A DNA stretch of 64,000 nucleotides, from the NCBI GenBank assembly GCA_019775845.1, contig JADQAV010000030.1:1-64000 (forward strand), read 5' to 3'. Position 1 is the stretch's first letter, and each line of letters opens with the position of its first letter. This DNA comes from Myrmaecium sp. VS I D KN 1 (lineage: Eukaryota > Ascomycota > Dothideomycetes > Valsariales > Valsariaceae). Shown in pieces: positions 10,757 to 22,589 of this stretch. The translations under genes and the position numbers were made by a program. Under the pieces are notes generated by a model that worked only from the letters and a program-made list of their open reading frames with translations, was not told the origin of the DNA and did no database searches.

Positions 10757-10867
10757 GCGGTGAGGCAGTAAGGCAATAAGGCAGTAAGGCATGGAGGCAT
10801 GAAGGCATGAAGGCACGAAGGCAGAAAGCGCGAAGCCACGGAGGTAGAAAGACGCGAAGGCAATAAA
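10757..10867. repeat. 8-bp minisatellite, consensus GCATGAAG
   Basis: About fourteen imperfect copies of an 8-base unit (GCAGTAAG, GCAATAAG, GCATGAAG, GCACGAAG and similar) lie head to tail, with one 7-base copy. The array sits roughly 390 bases upstream of the ATG of the minus-strand AVT-like gene, in its promoter region. Confidence 0.85.
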
Positions 10868-11339
10868 TAAAACACCACTAACGCCAAATTAATGATAATT
10901 TCCCTCTACATCTTGAGTTCCATGCCACTCTGGCTCTGGGGAAATATATGACTAGTCGCTTGTTCATATCGCGATGAGGTGAAGCGCTCAGGACCCCCAC
11001 CCGCGACAAGCAAGCAATGTCCTCGAATATCAACCTCTTTATTCCATCCACGGTAGCATCATTGGCAGTTTCGAGGACGGTAGGTAGGATGTTATTAGGG
11101 CTGTACAGGCTGCATATCGGGAACAGGCCGGTAGGGATGTGTGGGTTGGAAGTGGTTGATGAATTGGACGGGTAGGCACAGTACCAGTAGAGCAGATCTT
11201 CAGGGAGATGTGATCACCCATGTTTTCTACGCTTGGGGTACTGAAAGCCTTCGGATTCGTAGGACTCTGAGCATTGCATCCGAGTGCTCACTATCTTAGG
11301 TTCATAGAGGGAGGAGAGCTAAAGAAGTATGGACGCGCC

Positions 11340-13165
11340 GGGGAGTTTAGTAGGAATGCATAATCGTAAGAGGAGTGAGAGTAGAACAGCACTGAGCGAT
11401 AAGTTTACTTCGAGAGCAACTAGAATAACGCTCACCAGCGTAACCACCGCCACTCTTCCGAAGTGATGATGAATGAAAGGTGAAAGAGGAGGCAGTATCT
11501 ACGCGCTTAGCTCCATAAGGACTTATTCTTCTTCCCTTTGGTTCATTTCCCATAACTTCGAGCCAGTCCGTGCGGATGGTGTGACCTCAACATAGGACAA
11601 GGGGGTGAAGATCGCAAGACAAGAACGGCAGGGAAAAGGACTGGAGAAGGGAAACACAAGCCTTGTATTCCCACTACTCCTAGATTAACGCCTACCGGAG
11701 TAATCACCGTCGGTCTCCCAATGTATTTAGGGAAGAGCGACGAAAGAGGGAGGAGTATCCACGAGCTCATATCGGCAGGACATTCTCTTCCTCTATTTCG
11801 TTCATGCTTGACTGCCCGAAGCCGGTCCGGATTAAGGGTCTGCTTTCGTGGAAAGAGAACAAGAGTGGAACAGACGTGAAGTCAAGCGTCGGTCTTCAAA
11901 GGCAACGGTGAAGCAGACTCGAGATTTGGGAAAAAGTAAGAGATGGACTTTATTGAATTACGGACAGCGCGAACGTCCCTGCTGCTTGGGAGCCTCGGAA
12001 GTAACCAAGAAAAGAAGGAAAGAAAGCAAACTATACACCTCCTCGCTCCTCCACGCGTCTGCCTTCCGTCGATCCGCGGTCCTTCCAAATTGCCATAGGG
12101 CAGCAAGTGAAGAATGAATGGCTTTCCGAGGAATAAGCAGGTCAAAGCGCCCTCTTCGTAGACTGTGGAGGCAGCTTGTACGGAACTTGATTCAAGGAAG
12201 GAAGAAGAGAAAAAGAGACTGGAAGGAAAATAAAAGTGAAACCCGGAACGCTCGTGTTTAATCTGCGTATTCCAGAAGGAAGGAAGTTCTGAGAAAAAAG
12301 AAAGACAGAGTCTTTAAAGAAGAAGAAAGGATAAAAGGACGGAGAGAAAAAAGCAGAGGAAATCCAACGCCTGTGCTTGCTCCGCTTATTGCGCCTCCGG
12401 TGCTGAAAGTGAAAAAGGTCTGCGCAAGAAGATGGTCTCCGTGTTGTTCGGACAGGGTGATCACACCCATTCAGCTCGAAGGGGGAAAAAGGAAAAGGAA
12501 TGGAACCAAAACCAGAAGATAAATCCGAAACGCGTGTGCCTGATCCGCTCATTGCAGCTCGAATGCCGAGAAAGAGATTTCCGAAGAAAGCACGTCAAGC
12601 CCTAGTCACTGTCCCCGGCCTTGACGCAGAAAGTAGAGGAAAGAGAAAAGAATCGAAAGCAGAAGAGGAACCCGGACGCCTGTGCTTGATCCGTTCCTCG
12701 AGTTCTAAGGGAAAGCAGAGCAAACCACATCCATCCCTGTCGTGTCCAGGCTGCTCGTAGGGAGGAAAGTGAAAAAGGAAAATAAAAAAGATGAAGCCGG
12801 TATCAAGTCCAAAAGGAGAAAGCAGGAACAATATATCCGCCTCCGTCATCCAAGCTCGATTGCCGAATGTGAGAGAGTTTGAGAAAGAAGCATGCCAGCC
12901 CGTCCTCGTTCCCAGGACACGGTGAATACTCGACTTTCTGTCGCAGGAATAGAGAGTGAATGAGACCGAATCGAAGGCGGAACAGAGATCCGGAACGCTT
13001 GTGCTTGATCCGCTGGTCACCGAGAGTCAGGCACGTCAAACCGTCCTCGTTGCTCGGGCAGGGAGCCCGAGCCCATACCCAGCCTGCTCGGAGGAAGGAA
13101 GAAAGATAAAGGAGAGAGAAAGCCAAGGAGAGATCCAGAACCCCAGCGCCCTATCCGCAATGTGA
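11340..13165. repeat. Diverged tandem array, unit about 120-165 bp (some spacing about 260 bp)
   Basis: Degenerate copies of a core like GGAACGCTTGTGCTTGATCC occur near 12245, 12365, 12530, 12672, 12993 and 13133, with a poor copy near 12830. Each is followed by a word like GCACGTCAAxCCxTCxTCxxT or the equivalent and preceded by a purine-rich run. Spacing is about 118-165 bases. Further up, a different pair (about 11440 and 11698) shares GTAAxCACCG ... GGAGTATCxACG ... GCCxGTCCGGxxTAA. No gene is evident; the open frames are purine-rich by-products. Confidence 0.65.
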
Positions 13166-13172
13166 AAGAGCA

Positions 13173-14613
13173 TCAAACCCCCTCCCTCCTCTCCCTCCCC
13201 TCAAGCAGCCCCCTCAACATCCTAACCTCCTCCTCACCCGCCAGAATACAATTCGCCAGCCTCTCGCCCATAACCTTGAACTCCTGGACCCTTATCGCCA
13301 TGCGCGCGCGCTCGCGGCGAAGCGTAGTCTCCACCTCCATCTTCTTCGCCGCCAGCGCTCGGAGCGTATCCGCACGATCCGCCGCCACGCGCTGGACGAT
13401 CTGGTACTGTTTTTCCTTATCCTCGAGTTGTTGGCGGAGGGTGGAGTTCTCCGTGCGAAGGGTGTCGAGGGCGGGGCTGGGGGTGGGAGTAGTAGGTGAG
13501 GATGAGGGCGATGGCGTACGGCGGATCATCGGCGCGTACCATTTCTGCGGAACGGGGTGGGCGGCCATTTTGAGTTTGTGGGCTTTGATTTTCTTTGCGG
13601 CGAGCTCGTCGGCGAGGGATTCGAGTTGGGTGGTTTGGGCGGTGTGGGAGGCAGTCAGGAGGGCGAGGTTGTGTTCGGCGGTTTGGGCGCGGGAGAGGGC
13701 GTTGGAGAGGGTGGTGTCTGGGAAGGAGAGTTTTAGTATGATGGATGAGGGGATTATGGGGGTCTGGTTTACCGTCTTCGGATGTGTAAAGTCTGGTTGG
13801 CTCTTTTACGCCTGGGGGACTGATGCGTGATGCGAGCGAAGTGTATGAGATTTGGAAGAGGTGTCCGATAAAACTGCCGGCCAGTGCGATGCTGTTGGAA
13901 ACGCAGAGTGCGGCGTCGCGGGCAGCGTCAGTGCGGGAAGCTTCGGTGATTGCCGTGCTGCAGCGGTGAAGGCGGGAGGTGAAGCTGTTTTTGAGGCGGC
14001 GACCGGACTGAGCGACCTTTTGTGAAATCAGAGCCCAGAGTTGGTTCGTGTATAGCTTGACGAAGATGCAGCTGAGCGTGATCCCGTCGGCAAGATTGTA
14101 TCCGCAGCCCTGTGTGTAGGCAAGGTAACAAAAGAGGTAGCCGATGAAGACGACGATAAGTGTAATGATAGCGCAGAACGGAACGAGAAGGAGGGTGTCG
14201 ATGAACTCGCTGACGAAGAGGCTGAGGGAGTGAAGGTGGAAGCTGTCCAAGCGCGATGTGATGTCGTACGGACTGGTGGGAATTACGGCAGGATGGTGAG
14301 GGCGTGGAACTGCAGACGAAGCCGCAGCCGTAGATACCGTCATTTCGACAGTGCTGGCAACGGTCTCGATGCTATTGTATTTGGTAGCGTCATTCTGGCT
14401 ACCATAAGTGCAAGCGGGCGTCAGGCTTTCCGGAACCCTGAACACAGGAGCAGGCGTGATGAAGGCGTGTTTGAAGAGCGAGACGGTCATGTTGGTCGTA
14501 TTGACCTGTTGAATAACCGCAAGCTCGGCATCAGCAACGTCGTCCGTCCACCAAAAGGCAGAGGCGAAGCTGGTCCAGCAAAGGACGGCGTGAAGCATTG
14601 CGATGAGCTGCAT
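13173..14613 (-). CDS. Predicted membrane protein with C-terminal coiled coil, function unknown
   Basis: There are two exons (14613-13773 and 13717-13173) joined across a 55-nt intron with GTAAAC donor and CCCAG acceptor, giving 461 residues. A signal peptide is likely (residues 1-19, MQLIAMLHAVLCWTSFASA). A lumenal part of about 115 residues with N-glycosylation sequons NTT and NMT follows, then one strong membrane segment (about 138-166, LLLVPFCAIITLIVVFIGYL) ending in YTQGCGYNLADGITLSC. After a moderately hydrophobic stretch (235-258), the C-terminus has two coiled-coil blocks (about 283-330 and 365-425). The frame stays open upstream to 14970, but the ATG at 14613 gives the signal peptide. 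I do not recognise the family; a type I membrane tether for an organelle or the nuclear envelope is one reading. Confidence 0.7.
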
Positions 14614-17600
14614 CGCAATGTTTCGAGGAGGAGGATGTAGGGAGGAACTTGCTGCGAAGAGAGCGAGATGCGGAGAGAGCAAAGAAGCTGGGTAGTGTGT
14701 GGTGGAAAGCAAACGACGGAGTTGGTTGAAAGAGTGGAAAGGTGCAGGCGGTGGTTGACAAGGCAAACGCACGGAAGTGGAACAATTCATCAAGCGATAT
14801 TCGGGGATAGGACTGATGTGAACGACATCGGACTGCTGCAATGTGACTGGAGGCGGAATGTGACAGATATCGCCGTGACCGGGAACTCCTACGTGGTCCA
14901 CTAACGCATTGAAAGCTCTTATCAACATCTCATGAACTTGCTCAGTCAACGATAGCATCTCTGTGATCAATACCGGCCACGAAGGCGCGGCAGTTGCGGT
15001 GGCCTAGGATGCGATACTCGAGCATGCACAGTGGGAATGAATGAAGCCGACCATTTTGACCTTTCGACTTGAACATGACAAACTTCGAAAGTCCAAGACC
15101 ATTTCCACGGGACATTTACACAAGACGAACGGCCTCAAGCGATTCACATCTGAAAGTCCGAAAGTATTGATAGGACAGAAGGAGAGTCCCGACTTTGGAC
15201 GTGAAGGACGGCAAGTGAACGAACGAAGAAAAGAGAGTAGACGAAGGATGAATTTCCAAGACTTGAAGAATGGACCAAATTGTCAAGATTTGTATACTTG
15301 CAATCTATACTAAACCTTGAACTCACCAAGGCCGCTGACACGTCGGCATTGAGGCTCTAGACATCTGGATACACCACCTGTTAGCAACGAGACTGTGACC
15401 TACCAATCCGCAGCGTGCGGATGCCCAGCATAGCGCTACCATAACGCGTTTCCATTCAAGCAGTATAGTAATATGCAACCAACATCGTGGCAATTCAGAG
15501 AGGGAGGTGAGTTAGGTAATGTTGATGCTGATGGTAAGAAGGTTGAGGTTGGTCGGCGTCAACAAAATATCCCGTCGAAGCCTGAGGCTCTGATCGTCTC
15601 CGAACGGCTTCAGAGCGCCGGACGGCCGACACCGCGCTTCAACGTCCAACCTAGCAATATAAGGATTATACAGCGATATAGCGGATTACTAACTGATACG
15701 ACTGTCTCACATATACGACCCAACTTACTGTCACTACCTCCGGTCTAAAAGCTCAAGTCGCCTCCGCCTTCTCATCCTCTAATACGAAGAACGACGCCGG
15801 CGAAGCAGACTGCAAGATCGTTTGACTCAGTATAACGGACGCAGAGAAGTGCCTATCCGTAGTCACCTCTCTGTATAAGTGACTGACGAACGGTCGAATT
15901 GAGGTCTTCTTCCTACGAGTCCATCTGCCCTTTTCCACGCTATATTCTTAACACAGCGTACATCTTATGTCGCTTAGTTCGGTCACATCGAACGCCACTC
16001 CAGCTGTTATCTATCGGTGAACATGCGGGGCTAAGAGCAGGAGGGAATAAGCACAGTCCGGATGCTTCCCAGTCACCGAGTCCATCAAACAATAGCAGTC
16101 GCCTCTCTCCATCGACCTCCCCAGCGACGGCGTCGGCGAAGGCTTCAATCGGCTAAGCAGTGCTGGAGGCGCTGTCCGTTATAAGGAAAAGATACTCTGG
16201 CGGTCAGAAAACAACGGAGAAAGATGCAAATGGAACGGACGGATAGACTACGCCGATACATTTCAAGAAGAAGTTCCCGCTTGCGAGCTTCTTCCAGACT
16301 ACAACAGTCGCAACTGCTGCCAGGTCACTCGCGGCTGCGACACGGCTGCGACACGGCCGCCTACGCCGTCAGTATCTTTCCATCATTTCTATCATCTGTC
16401 CTCATTCACTACCGTTGCTTTTGCAAACACGGACAAGATATGTGAAATACAGCAGGGTCGTACTTCGCCTCCGTCACAGAACGTTGGATGCCCTTCAGAG
16501 CGCACTGCGTATACTTCTCTTTACCAGACTGGCACGCCCAAGCGGATAAGTAGCGGAATCAGGAAAGGTGCTGCAAACCCATACCATCGCCGCCAGCCCC
16601 ATTGTCCCGGTGATGGAGCTGCTCGAAAGCCACACGGCTGTAGCACCGGGTGTCCAAGCTAAGTATAGGAGCTGAAGAACCTTAGTACCCCAAGCGTACA
16701 GTTCTCAAATATACAGATCCTCGAGGGAAGAGGCGCTGGTCGTCCTATATCAAGCGGCATGACGACGTCCTATAACTGATCCTGACTCTCGATCGAAGCT
16801 GGACGAGGCATCCGCCAGCGGAGGAAGCCACCGTGTCGACCGTCATACGATTACGCTTTTCCGCCTGTTCGTGTTAGTTTTATCCTTCCTATCAAAATGG
16901 CCCTGTATCTAACGAATCTCATGGGCGGTATGCGGGGCAAGCGGATATTCGAGTTTACGATCACTTTTCGCTCTTACCATCTTGTCTGCGTAGATGAAGA
17001 GGATGTAGTGTGGATATCTTCGCGGATCTAAGAGGGAAGCAACGCGGCCATCACCGTGAAACCAATGAACAGGATGTTAATGAGATTTAAGATCGGCTGC
17101 TTCAGAGAGACTCAGCATTACTCCTGAAGAGACCATGATCATATCGCCCTGCGAACGAAAACACTGGGTGGATTTGTGAAACGAATGTGGCCTTCTATAT
17201 GCCCATTCTAGCATGCAGCAGCCCCACCAAAAAGGCCTATCTACAGCGCACAGCTAGTATCCACCCATTCTGAAAGATCTCACGGTCGTGGAGGGATAAG
17301 ATGGTGCTGTGAGGTCTTCATCTACCGTTCTACCATTTCCAATCACCATGGACTGACAGGGAAGACGCAGGTCCCGCATCGATCCGCCTAACGGCGCCAT
17401 TCGACCATCTCCTTTTACATGCCCACGCCGCACGGAGAATACTACAAGCTGTCACTCAAGGCCTACTGCCCCTACGAGATCAAAGTTAATCTTCAGTTCC
17501 GAAAGCTCATGTATCTAGTCAACAACACGCCGTTGCTATATTCCCACCCTCTGCAGATCCTCCTAATCTCCCGGGTAGCACGCACGCACGCACGCATGTC

Positions 17601-19795
17601 GCAGTGCCCTCAACGCTACCAACCTGCCCAAGAAAGCAGCGGTATCAGCGGAAGCGCCACCAAAGCCGCGATCCGAACGTAACCGTTTTTCCTCTCCATG
17701 CAGTTGAATTGTACCGGTCATCCAGACTTGCATTTGCCCAGAGCGAAGGAAACATATTCATGTACGATCTTGCGCACCCACACTAAGAGGGAAGTTAACG
17801 ATAACCGCCTCAGCATGGTACTGAGCGCGGCTGCGCTCGTGAACCTTCACGTCGTTCGCGCGTGGGTAGTCAAATCCACAGATAAACGAAACAGCTTTCC
17901 GTGCTTTTCGAGTTCGAGGGCGAATTCATCATCTGAGCTGGCAAAGAGGAGGCAAGTGGCTCCGAATTTCTGGTCGAAACGGAAGGCGATGGTCGGTGTG
18001 CTCGCCGATGTCATCAACCAAGGGAGGCAGACGTGAGACTGATCATCTTTAGGGGAAGGGAGAAGAATGTACGATCAAGCTATGGCGGCGGAAGGGTATC
18101 AATTGGTAATGCAGATCCGCAGCGAAGAAGACCCGTGATCTTGAAACGCTTATCGGTCTTGCCAACACGGCGCAAATGGTAGACGGATGGAAGGCGCTTA
18201 CGGATGCAGTATGCGCAGTAAACACAACAGCGTGAGAAATCTACATACTCACGACTCCGAAGGAAAAAAGAAACAATCTCGCAGAGGAACAACGGGAAAA
18301 GACAACTATTTTCATTCGAGAGCTTGCTGTCCGTACCGTTAGACGTAACTGAACGGCGAAGATATACGCATAGGATGGAATAGGTATTGATCTTGTGGAG
18401 GAAATCTCTCTAAACCAGCAGTCTCGAGCCAACACGCATACGAACCCAGCAATCGACTCAGATACCACCACCGCCTAAGCATCAGAGCATAGTCCCACAG
18501 CCACACGCGCACCGCGAGGCGCGGGACGAAGTTTCCTGTCCAGATCGCATTTAAGCCAGCTCGTCATCGGCGCTGCCATGCCCCATATACCCATCCGCGA
18601 TCCTCTCCAAGGTATGCAGGTTGCTGCTGCTGCTCCAGACGTCCACCTGGAAAAGTGACAATGTCACCAACGCTAGCTAAGGCATAAAAGCAGCCCAGCA
18701 CACTTTCTCACTGCTACATAACTCTGTATCTACCTTCCAGGAACTGACTCCCGTGTTCTGCAAGCGACCTTCTCAAATATTTGTTACTCCTCATGGCGCT
18801 GTCGGCTGCCGATATCTATAGCTTTAAGTTGGGTTGCGGTTGCGGATTACGGAAAACAAGAGAGAAGGGAGACGCGACGGCCACGTGCGTGCTGCGCGAG
18901 GTCTCAGACAATCAGTCAGTTCTCCACCTAGGAGCGGAACAGACAGACCGAGGATGAAAGCTATGGATCGGCTTACGATCACCTCCACCCCGGAAACCCT
19001 AGCCCGGCTTTCTTTGGACTTCATGACTATATCGAAGTTTGTGACGGCAGAGATAGATGATGATGGAGATGTAGATCAACATCTGTCCTCTTTCCGAATT
19101 TCTTTTTTTTCTCTTTTCTTCTTTTTCCCGGCCTGCTGATGTTTCTGCTGCTCCTGCTGGCCTTATAGACCGGCCCCGCGGCTTCGACAGCGAGCAGGGA
19201 CAGTAATTGGGAGGAATAGGAGGAGGTTGCGGAGTATAAATCGGACTATAGCAACCGGCGAAGGAAGTGCAGCACGCATATGCCAAACATTCTCGCCCGT
19301 TACCGAGGGACACAGCTGGCACAATCGTTACCTAGCTAGCTAATCACCCAGCTCGAGAGCACCACTCAACATCCCTCCCGCGCAGCAGCGCCGTAGCTGG
19401 CATGTGACGACCACAGAAGCGACAAATTGCTCCGAAACGGACCGCGAGCGAAAGCACAAAAAAAGGGCGATCTTTCCTCTAACCCACATCGACGGTCTCT
19501 TTCAGCATGATGTAGGGAGGTATCATGATCCCGTTCTCAGAGCCACCGCCAGCATCATCATGCAGGAGACATGCCTACCGAATAGCAGAAGGAAAACCAA
19601 AGACACAAAGAGGGAGAGAGACATTCAGGGGGAAGAAAAGGAACGCACAACCAGAATAGGAGATTAGGCTTTGACCAAGCAGTTCTACACTTCTAGGTTC
19701 ATCAGAACGCATACCAGATCTCCCTAAGCCAATCGACATTACCGGAAGAAGATCCAGCACAAATCCGGGCGAGTCGTTCCCCAGCCCCGAGACCT
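14614..19795. other. Long region without a supported gene
   Basis: Five kilobases hold only short open frames. Parts of 15470-18050 have near-normal base composition and protein-like islands in changing frames, for example LINILFIGFTVMAALLP on the minus strand near 17050-17100 and a 55-codon minus-strand frame ending near 17847 that reads FRFDQKFGATCLLFASSDDE. These suggest one or more old decayed genes, but I cannot join or identify them. No tRNA or transposon end is recognised. Confidence 0.4.
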
Positions 19796-20535
19796 CCAGC
19801 AACAGACAAACGAACCAACGGACGAAACGGAAATGCGTATAGATTCTCCGCTTATCTCTCCTTTCCACACCGTGCCATTTCGCCAAATGCCAGTCGGAAA
19901 CGGCTAGGAACAGAGTATGCGACGGCATGTGTCAGAGCTGCACAAAGGATACGCCTCCGTGCAGCCAGAAGCCGGTGAACGCAGTATGAAGGACAGACAG
20001 ACGGACAGGCATGCGTCATTCACGCTCATCTCACCTTCCAGTACCAAGCTACGTCGTTCACCGACGGAACATGTGACGGATCTGCGCGCAGGCAACGCAT
20101 CCGTGGAGTCAGAGAGCCTGTGGACGCGGTACGAGAGATGGACGGAAAGGCATGCGAGTGTGATCTCTCCTTCTACCCCAGCCCACATCGGCGGAAACGG
20201 TCAGTAACATAATATGTGCCGGTGTTGTGGACGGACAACGTCTTCATCGGGGCCCATCATCGTAGTATAAAGGGTAGCCGGACGGACCGAAAGGCGTGCG
20301 AAATTCTCCGCACCTAGTCACGTCGGTCTAACGGATTATGCGACGGAACTGCCCGGGGAGACGTCTTCGTCTAGCGAGAGGGCCCGTTGACGCAGTATGA
20401 AGGACGGACGGACGGACAGGCGCGCGTATGGACATTCCCCGCTTATGTCTCCTCCCCGAACCGTGCCACGTCGGTCCTTGATTGAGTATGCCATGCAGCT
20501 GGGCGCGTGGAGCCAGAAGGCCTGTTGACGCAGCT
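19796..20535. repeat. Diverged tandem array, unit about 133-145 bp
   Basis: A core resembling GACGCAGTATGAAGGACGG followed by GACAGGCxTGCG recurs at about 19978, 20122, 20255 and 20390, spaced 144, 133 and 135 bases. Between cores, each unit has a region like TCTCCxxxxCCxxACCxxGCxACGTCGG and then GAxTATGCGACGG. A weaker unit precedes the array near 19810. Copies differ at many positions, so the array is old or mutated. No conserved protein frame runs across units. Confidence 0.75.
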
Positions 20536-20559
20536 TAACCGCTCTCCAGCCCAGGTTCA

Positions 20560-20840
20560 AAGTTCAAGTGACGACGAGCAAGGAAGAGCGGATGGAGCGG
20601 GATGGTGAGAGACGAGAGCATGTAGGAACAGATAATCCGCAAGAGGAGGACGCAGCAAGCTGGAAAAGGTGGAAACGCTGGAGAAAGTATATGGGCCTCT
20701 GGAATCCATCTAGCGCTACTGTAGCCTGAGCCAGTCCGTAAGTCAACGGCGCAAAGCCGTGGCAAAAGTCTGCGTGACGACGAGTAAGTAAGAGCGAACG
20801 GCAGCAGATGCGAGCCGAAACATCCCGAACCAAGTGAATA
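20560..20840. repeat. Two-copy direct repeat, about 206 bp apart
   Basis: TGACGACGAGCAAGGAAGAGCG near 20570 recurs as TGACGACGAGTAAGTAAGAGCG near 20775, and flanking words are also shared. It directly follows the preceding array and may be a further diverged satellite type. Confidence 0.55.
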
Positions 20841-21010
20841 GAGACGGTAGAGGACGGAAGAGAAAAAGGAGAGAAAGAAGGCTTAGCGGACACCAACCCA
20901 GCACGAGAGAGTGCAGCTGATGCTGCCTAGACAGGTGCGACAGTCAAAGAGGGATAAAAAAAAGAAAAAGGATGAAAACCCGGCTTCCTCATACTCACAA
21001 TCTCTTCGTT

Positions 21011-21301
21011 TTAGCTTAACGTGCCATTCCCCCAACCCCACGCACCAAACGTCCCAGGCCCCTCGATCGCGAACAGCGAAACGAGAAAGCGTAGGATCGC
21101 AACGAGAAAAGAGAGAAGCTGATAGAAAGAAAAAACGACAAAGCGAAGGACAGAAAAGAGAAAAGTGAGATCGTAATAGATAGCCCGATCTTCAGGGGGG
21201 AGGAAAAAGACAAAGATGCGGAGGAGAAAATTAAGGAGATGGAGAGAAAAGAAGACGATTCGGAGGGGGATAGTGAGGAGGTGAAGGAGGAGATGGAGCA
21301 T
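21011..21301 (-). CDS. Small hydrophobic protein, doubtful
   Basis: An open frame of 96 residues beginning MLHLLLHLLTIPLRIVFF has three hydrophobic Leu/Phe-rich stretches separated by PPEDR and ends in AIEGPGTFGAWGWGN. I found no family. The DNA is pyrimidine-rich on this strand, which by itself produces Leu/Phe/Ser-rich frames, so it may be spurious. It is listed because the ATG-initiated frame is long for this region and the hydrophobic segments are regularly spaced. Confidence 0.25.
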   Translation of the reverse strand: MLHLLLHLLTIPLRIVFFSLHLLNFLLRIFVFFLPPEDRAIYYDLTFLFSVLRFVVFSFYQLLSFLVAILRFLVSLFAIEGPGTFGAWGWGNGTLS

Positions 21302-21563
21302 GACGGAGGGAAGGTCGTCGGGTTGTTGGGTGGTCAGCACGGTGGCTTTGGGTGGATGGGTGGTTGGTGGATGTGAACATGAAGCAGAGGAAGGGAGAAC
21401 GAGAAAGAGAGAACGAAATGATATTGAGCGCGGACGTGTCGTCGTGTAAGCAAACAACGCCAACTGGAAGGAATAGGGAGAACAACGGAAGAAAAACAAA
21501 AACAGCCACGACTCCGGCTACAGGATCACACTGACAAACTTCCCGCCGCTACACAAGCAGGTT

Positions 21564-21635
21564 GTCCAGCAAGCGAGCCATCCAGCAAGCAAGCCATCCA
21601 TCAAGCAAACCATCCATCAAGCGAGCCATCCATCG
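21564..21635. repeat. 16-bp minisatellite, 4.5 copies
   Basis: Four and a half tandem copies of ATCCATCAAGCGAGCC-like units are present (GTCCAGCAAGCGAGCC, ATCCAGCAAGCAAGCC, ATCCATCAAGCAAACC, ATCCATCAAGCGAGCC), differing at one to three positions. Confidence 0.9.
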
Positions 21636-21797
21636 CCCCCACCAAAGCAACCTACCCAGCATCATCAACCCATCCCCCACGCCCACCTCCGCACCCATCT
21701 CAACCCATCCTCTTCACCCATCACGCACCCATTATCCACCCCCATCCCCCCAAAACCCCCAAGATCCCAAAATCCCGCCTGATATGCACCTCCCCAC

Positions 21798-21986
21798 TCA
21801 CATCACCGAACAAGGAATAACACAGCACTGACAATCATCGCCGCAGTAACACGGCATCTTGATGCCGGCCGCCTGGCCCACGCGGTTCACGCCTTTCGCC
21901 GCAGCCGTCGACGACGAGCTGGAGGAGCTTGAGACGCTGAGTGTAGAGCTGGGGGAGGAGCTACCGCCGGTCGTGGGGGAGGGCAT
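21798..21986 (-). CDS. Small Ser-rich protein with C-terminal Cys cluster (metallothionein-like?)
   Basis: The open frame encodes 62 residues. The ATG lies in a good CAACCATGC context, and a long Ser/Thr-rich stretch is followed by AAGIKMPCYCGDDCQCC, a dense C-x-C-x3-C-x-CC cluster as in small copper- or zinc-binding proteins. A GTGAGT donor-like site overlaps the stop, so the true C-terminus may lie in a further exon that I could not place. Upstream, CTCTCCGCAG could be a 5' UTR splice acceptor. Metal binding is inference from the Cys pattern only. Confidence 0.35.
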   Translation of the reverse strand: MPSPTTGGSSSPSSTLSVSSSSSSSSTAAAKGVNRVGQAAGIKMPCYCGDDCQCCVIPCSVM

Positions 21987-22143
21987 GGTTGGTTGTCTTT
22001 TTTGGTTGTTTTGCTTGAGGCAGATCTGCGGAGAGGGTTAGCTGGGAGCTACGTATCCAGTGATGATCATTCGGCACAACTCACAGTTCAGTTGGGAGCT
22101 CGGTGTGTATGATGCGGTGGTTCAAGCAGGCTGGAAATACGCA

Positions 22144-22212
22144 GAGCAGACAGAGCAGACAGAGCAGACAGAGCAGCGCGAGGCTACGCAGCAGCAGCAG
22201 CAGCAGCAGCAG
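22144..22212. repeat. Microsatellites: (GAGCAGACA)n and (CAG)8
   Basis: A 9-base GAGCAGACA repeat (about 3.5 copies) is followed after a short gap by eight CAG units at 22189-22212. A short open frame through it would encode poly-Gln, but it has no other support. Confidence 0.9.
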
Positions 22213-22589
22213 TCAAAGAAGCAATCAAGCCGATGGATCGGTATGAGATATACGAGCGCAGATGTGAACGGCAGAAGATGTGGAAGTTGAAGAAGAAGTG
22301 GAAGTTGGAGGACGATGAGATGCGAGGTGAGGTTGGGCGGTTAAATTCGACGGGTTGGTGGTCATGCATGCATGGATGCAATGGAAGGTCATGGCATGGC
22401 ATTGGGCTGGGCTGGCAGGGACCCTGCCTGGTCCTACGTCATAAGGGTCAGTGGGAATTCCGTGCACGTCGGTGTCAAAAGTCATTCTCAGGCATTCAGG
22501 CATCAACGCCAAGACTCAACCAAATTGACTGTTTTGTCTAACCCACCGGATTTCTGCAAACTTCAACACCACGTTATAGCTTAACCACG

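Noticed and set aside
21011-21499. 162-codon frame extending upstream of the small hydrophobic ORF
   Set aside because: The added part is low-complexity and the DNA is strongly pyrimidine-biased; only the shorter ATG frame is kept, at low confidence.
22060-22290. Open frame encoding a poly-Gln tract
   Set aside because: It is created by the CAG microsatellite and lacks other support.
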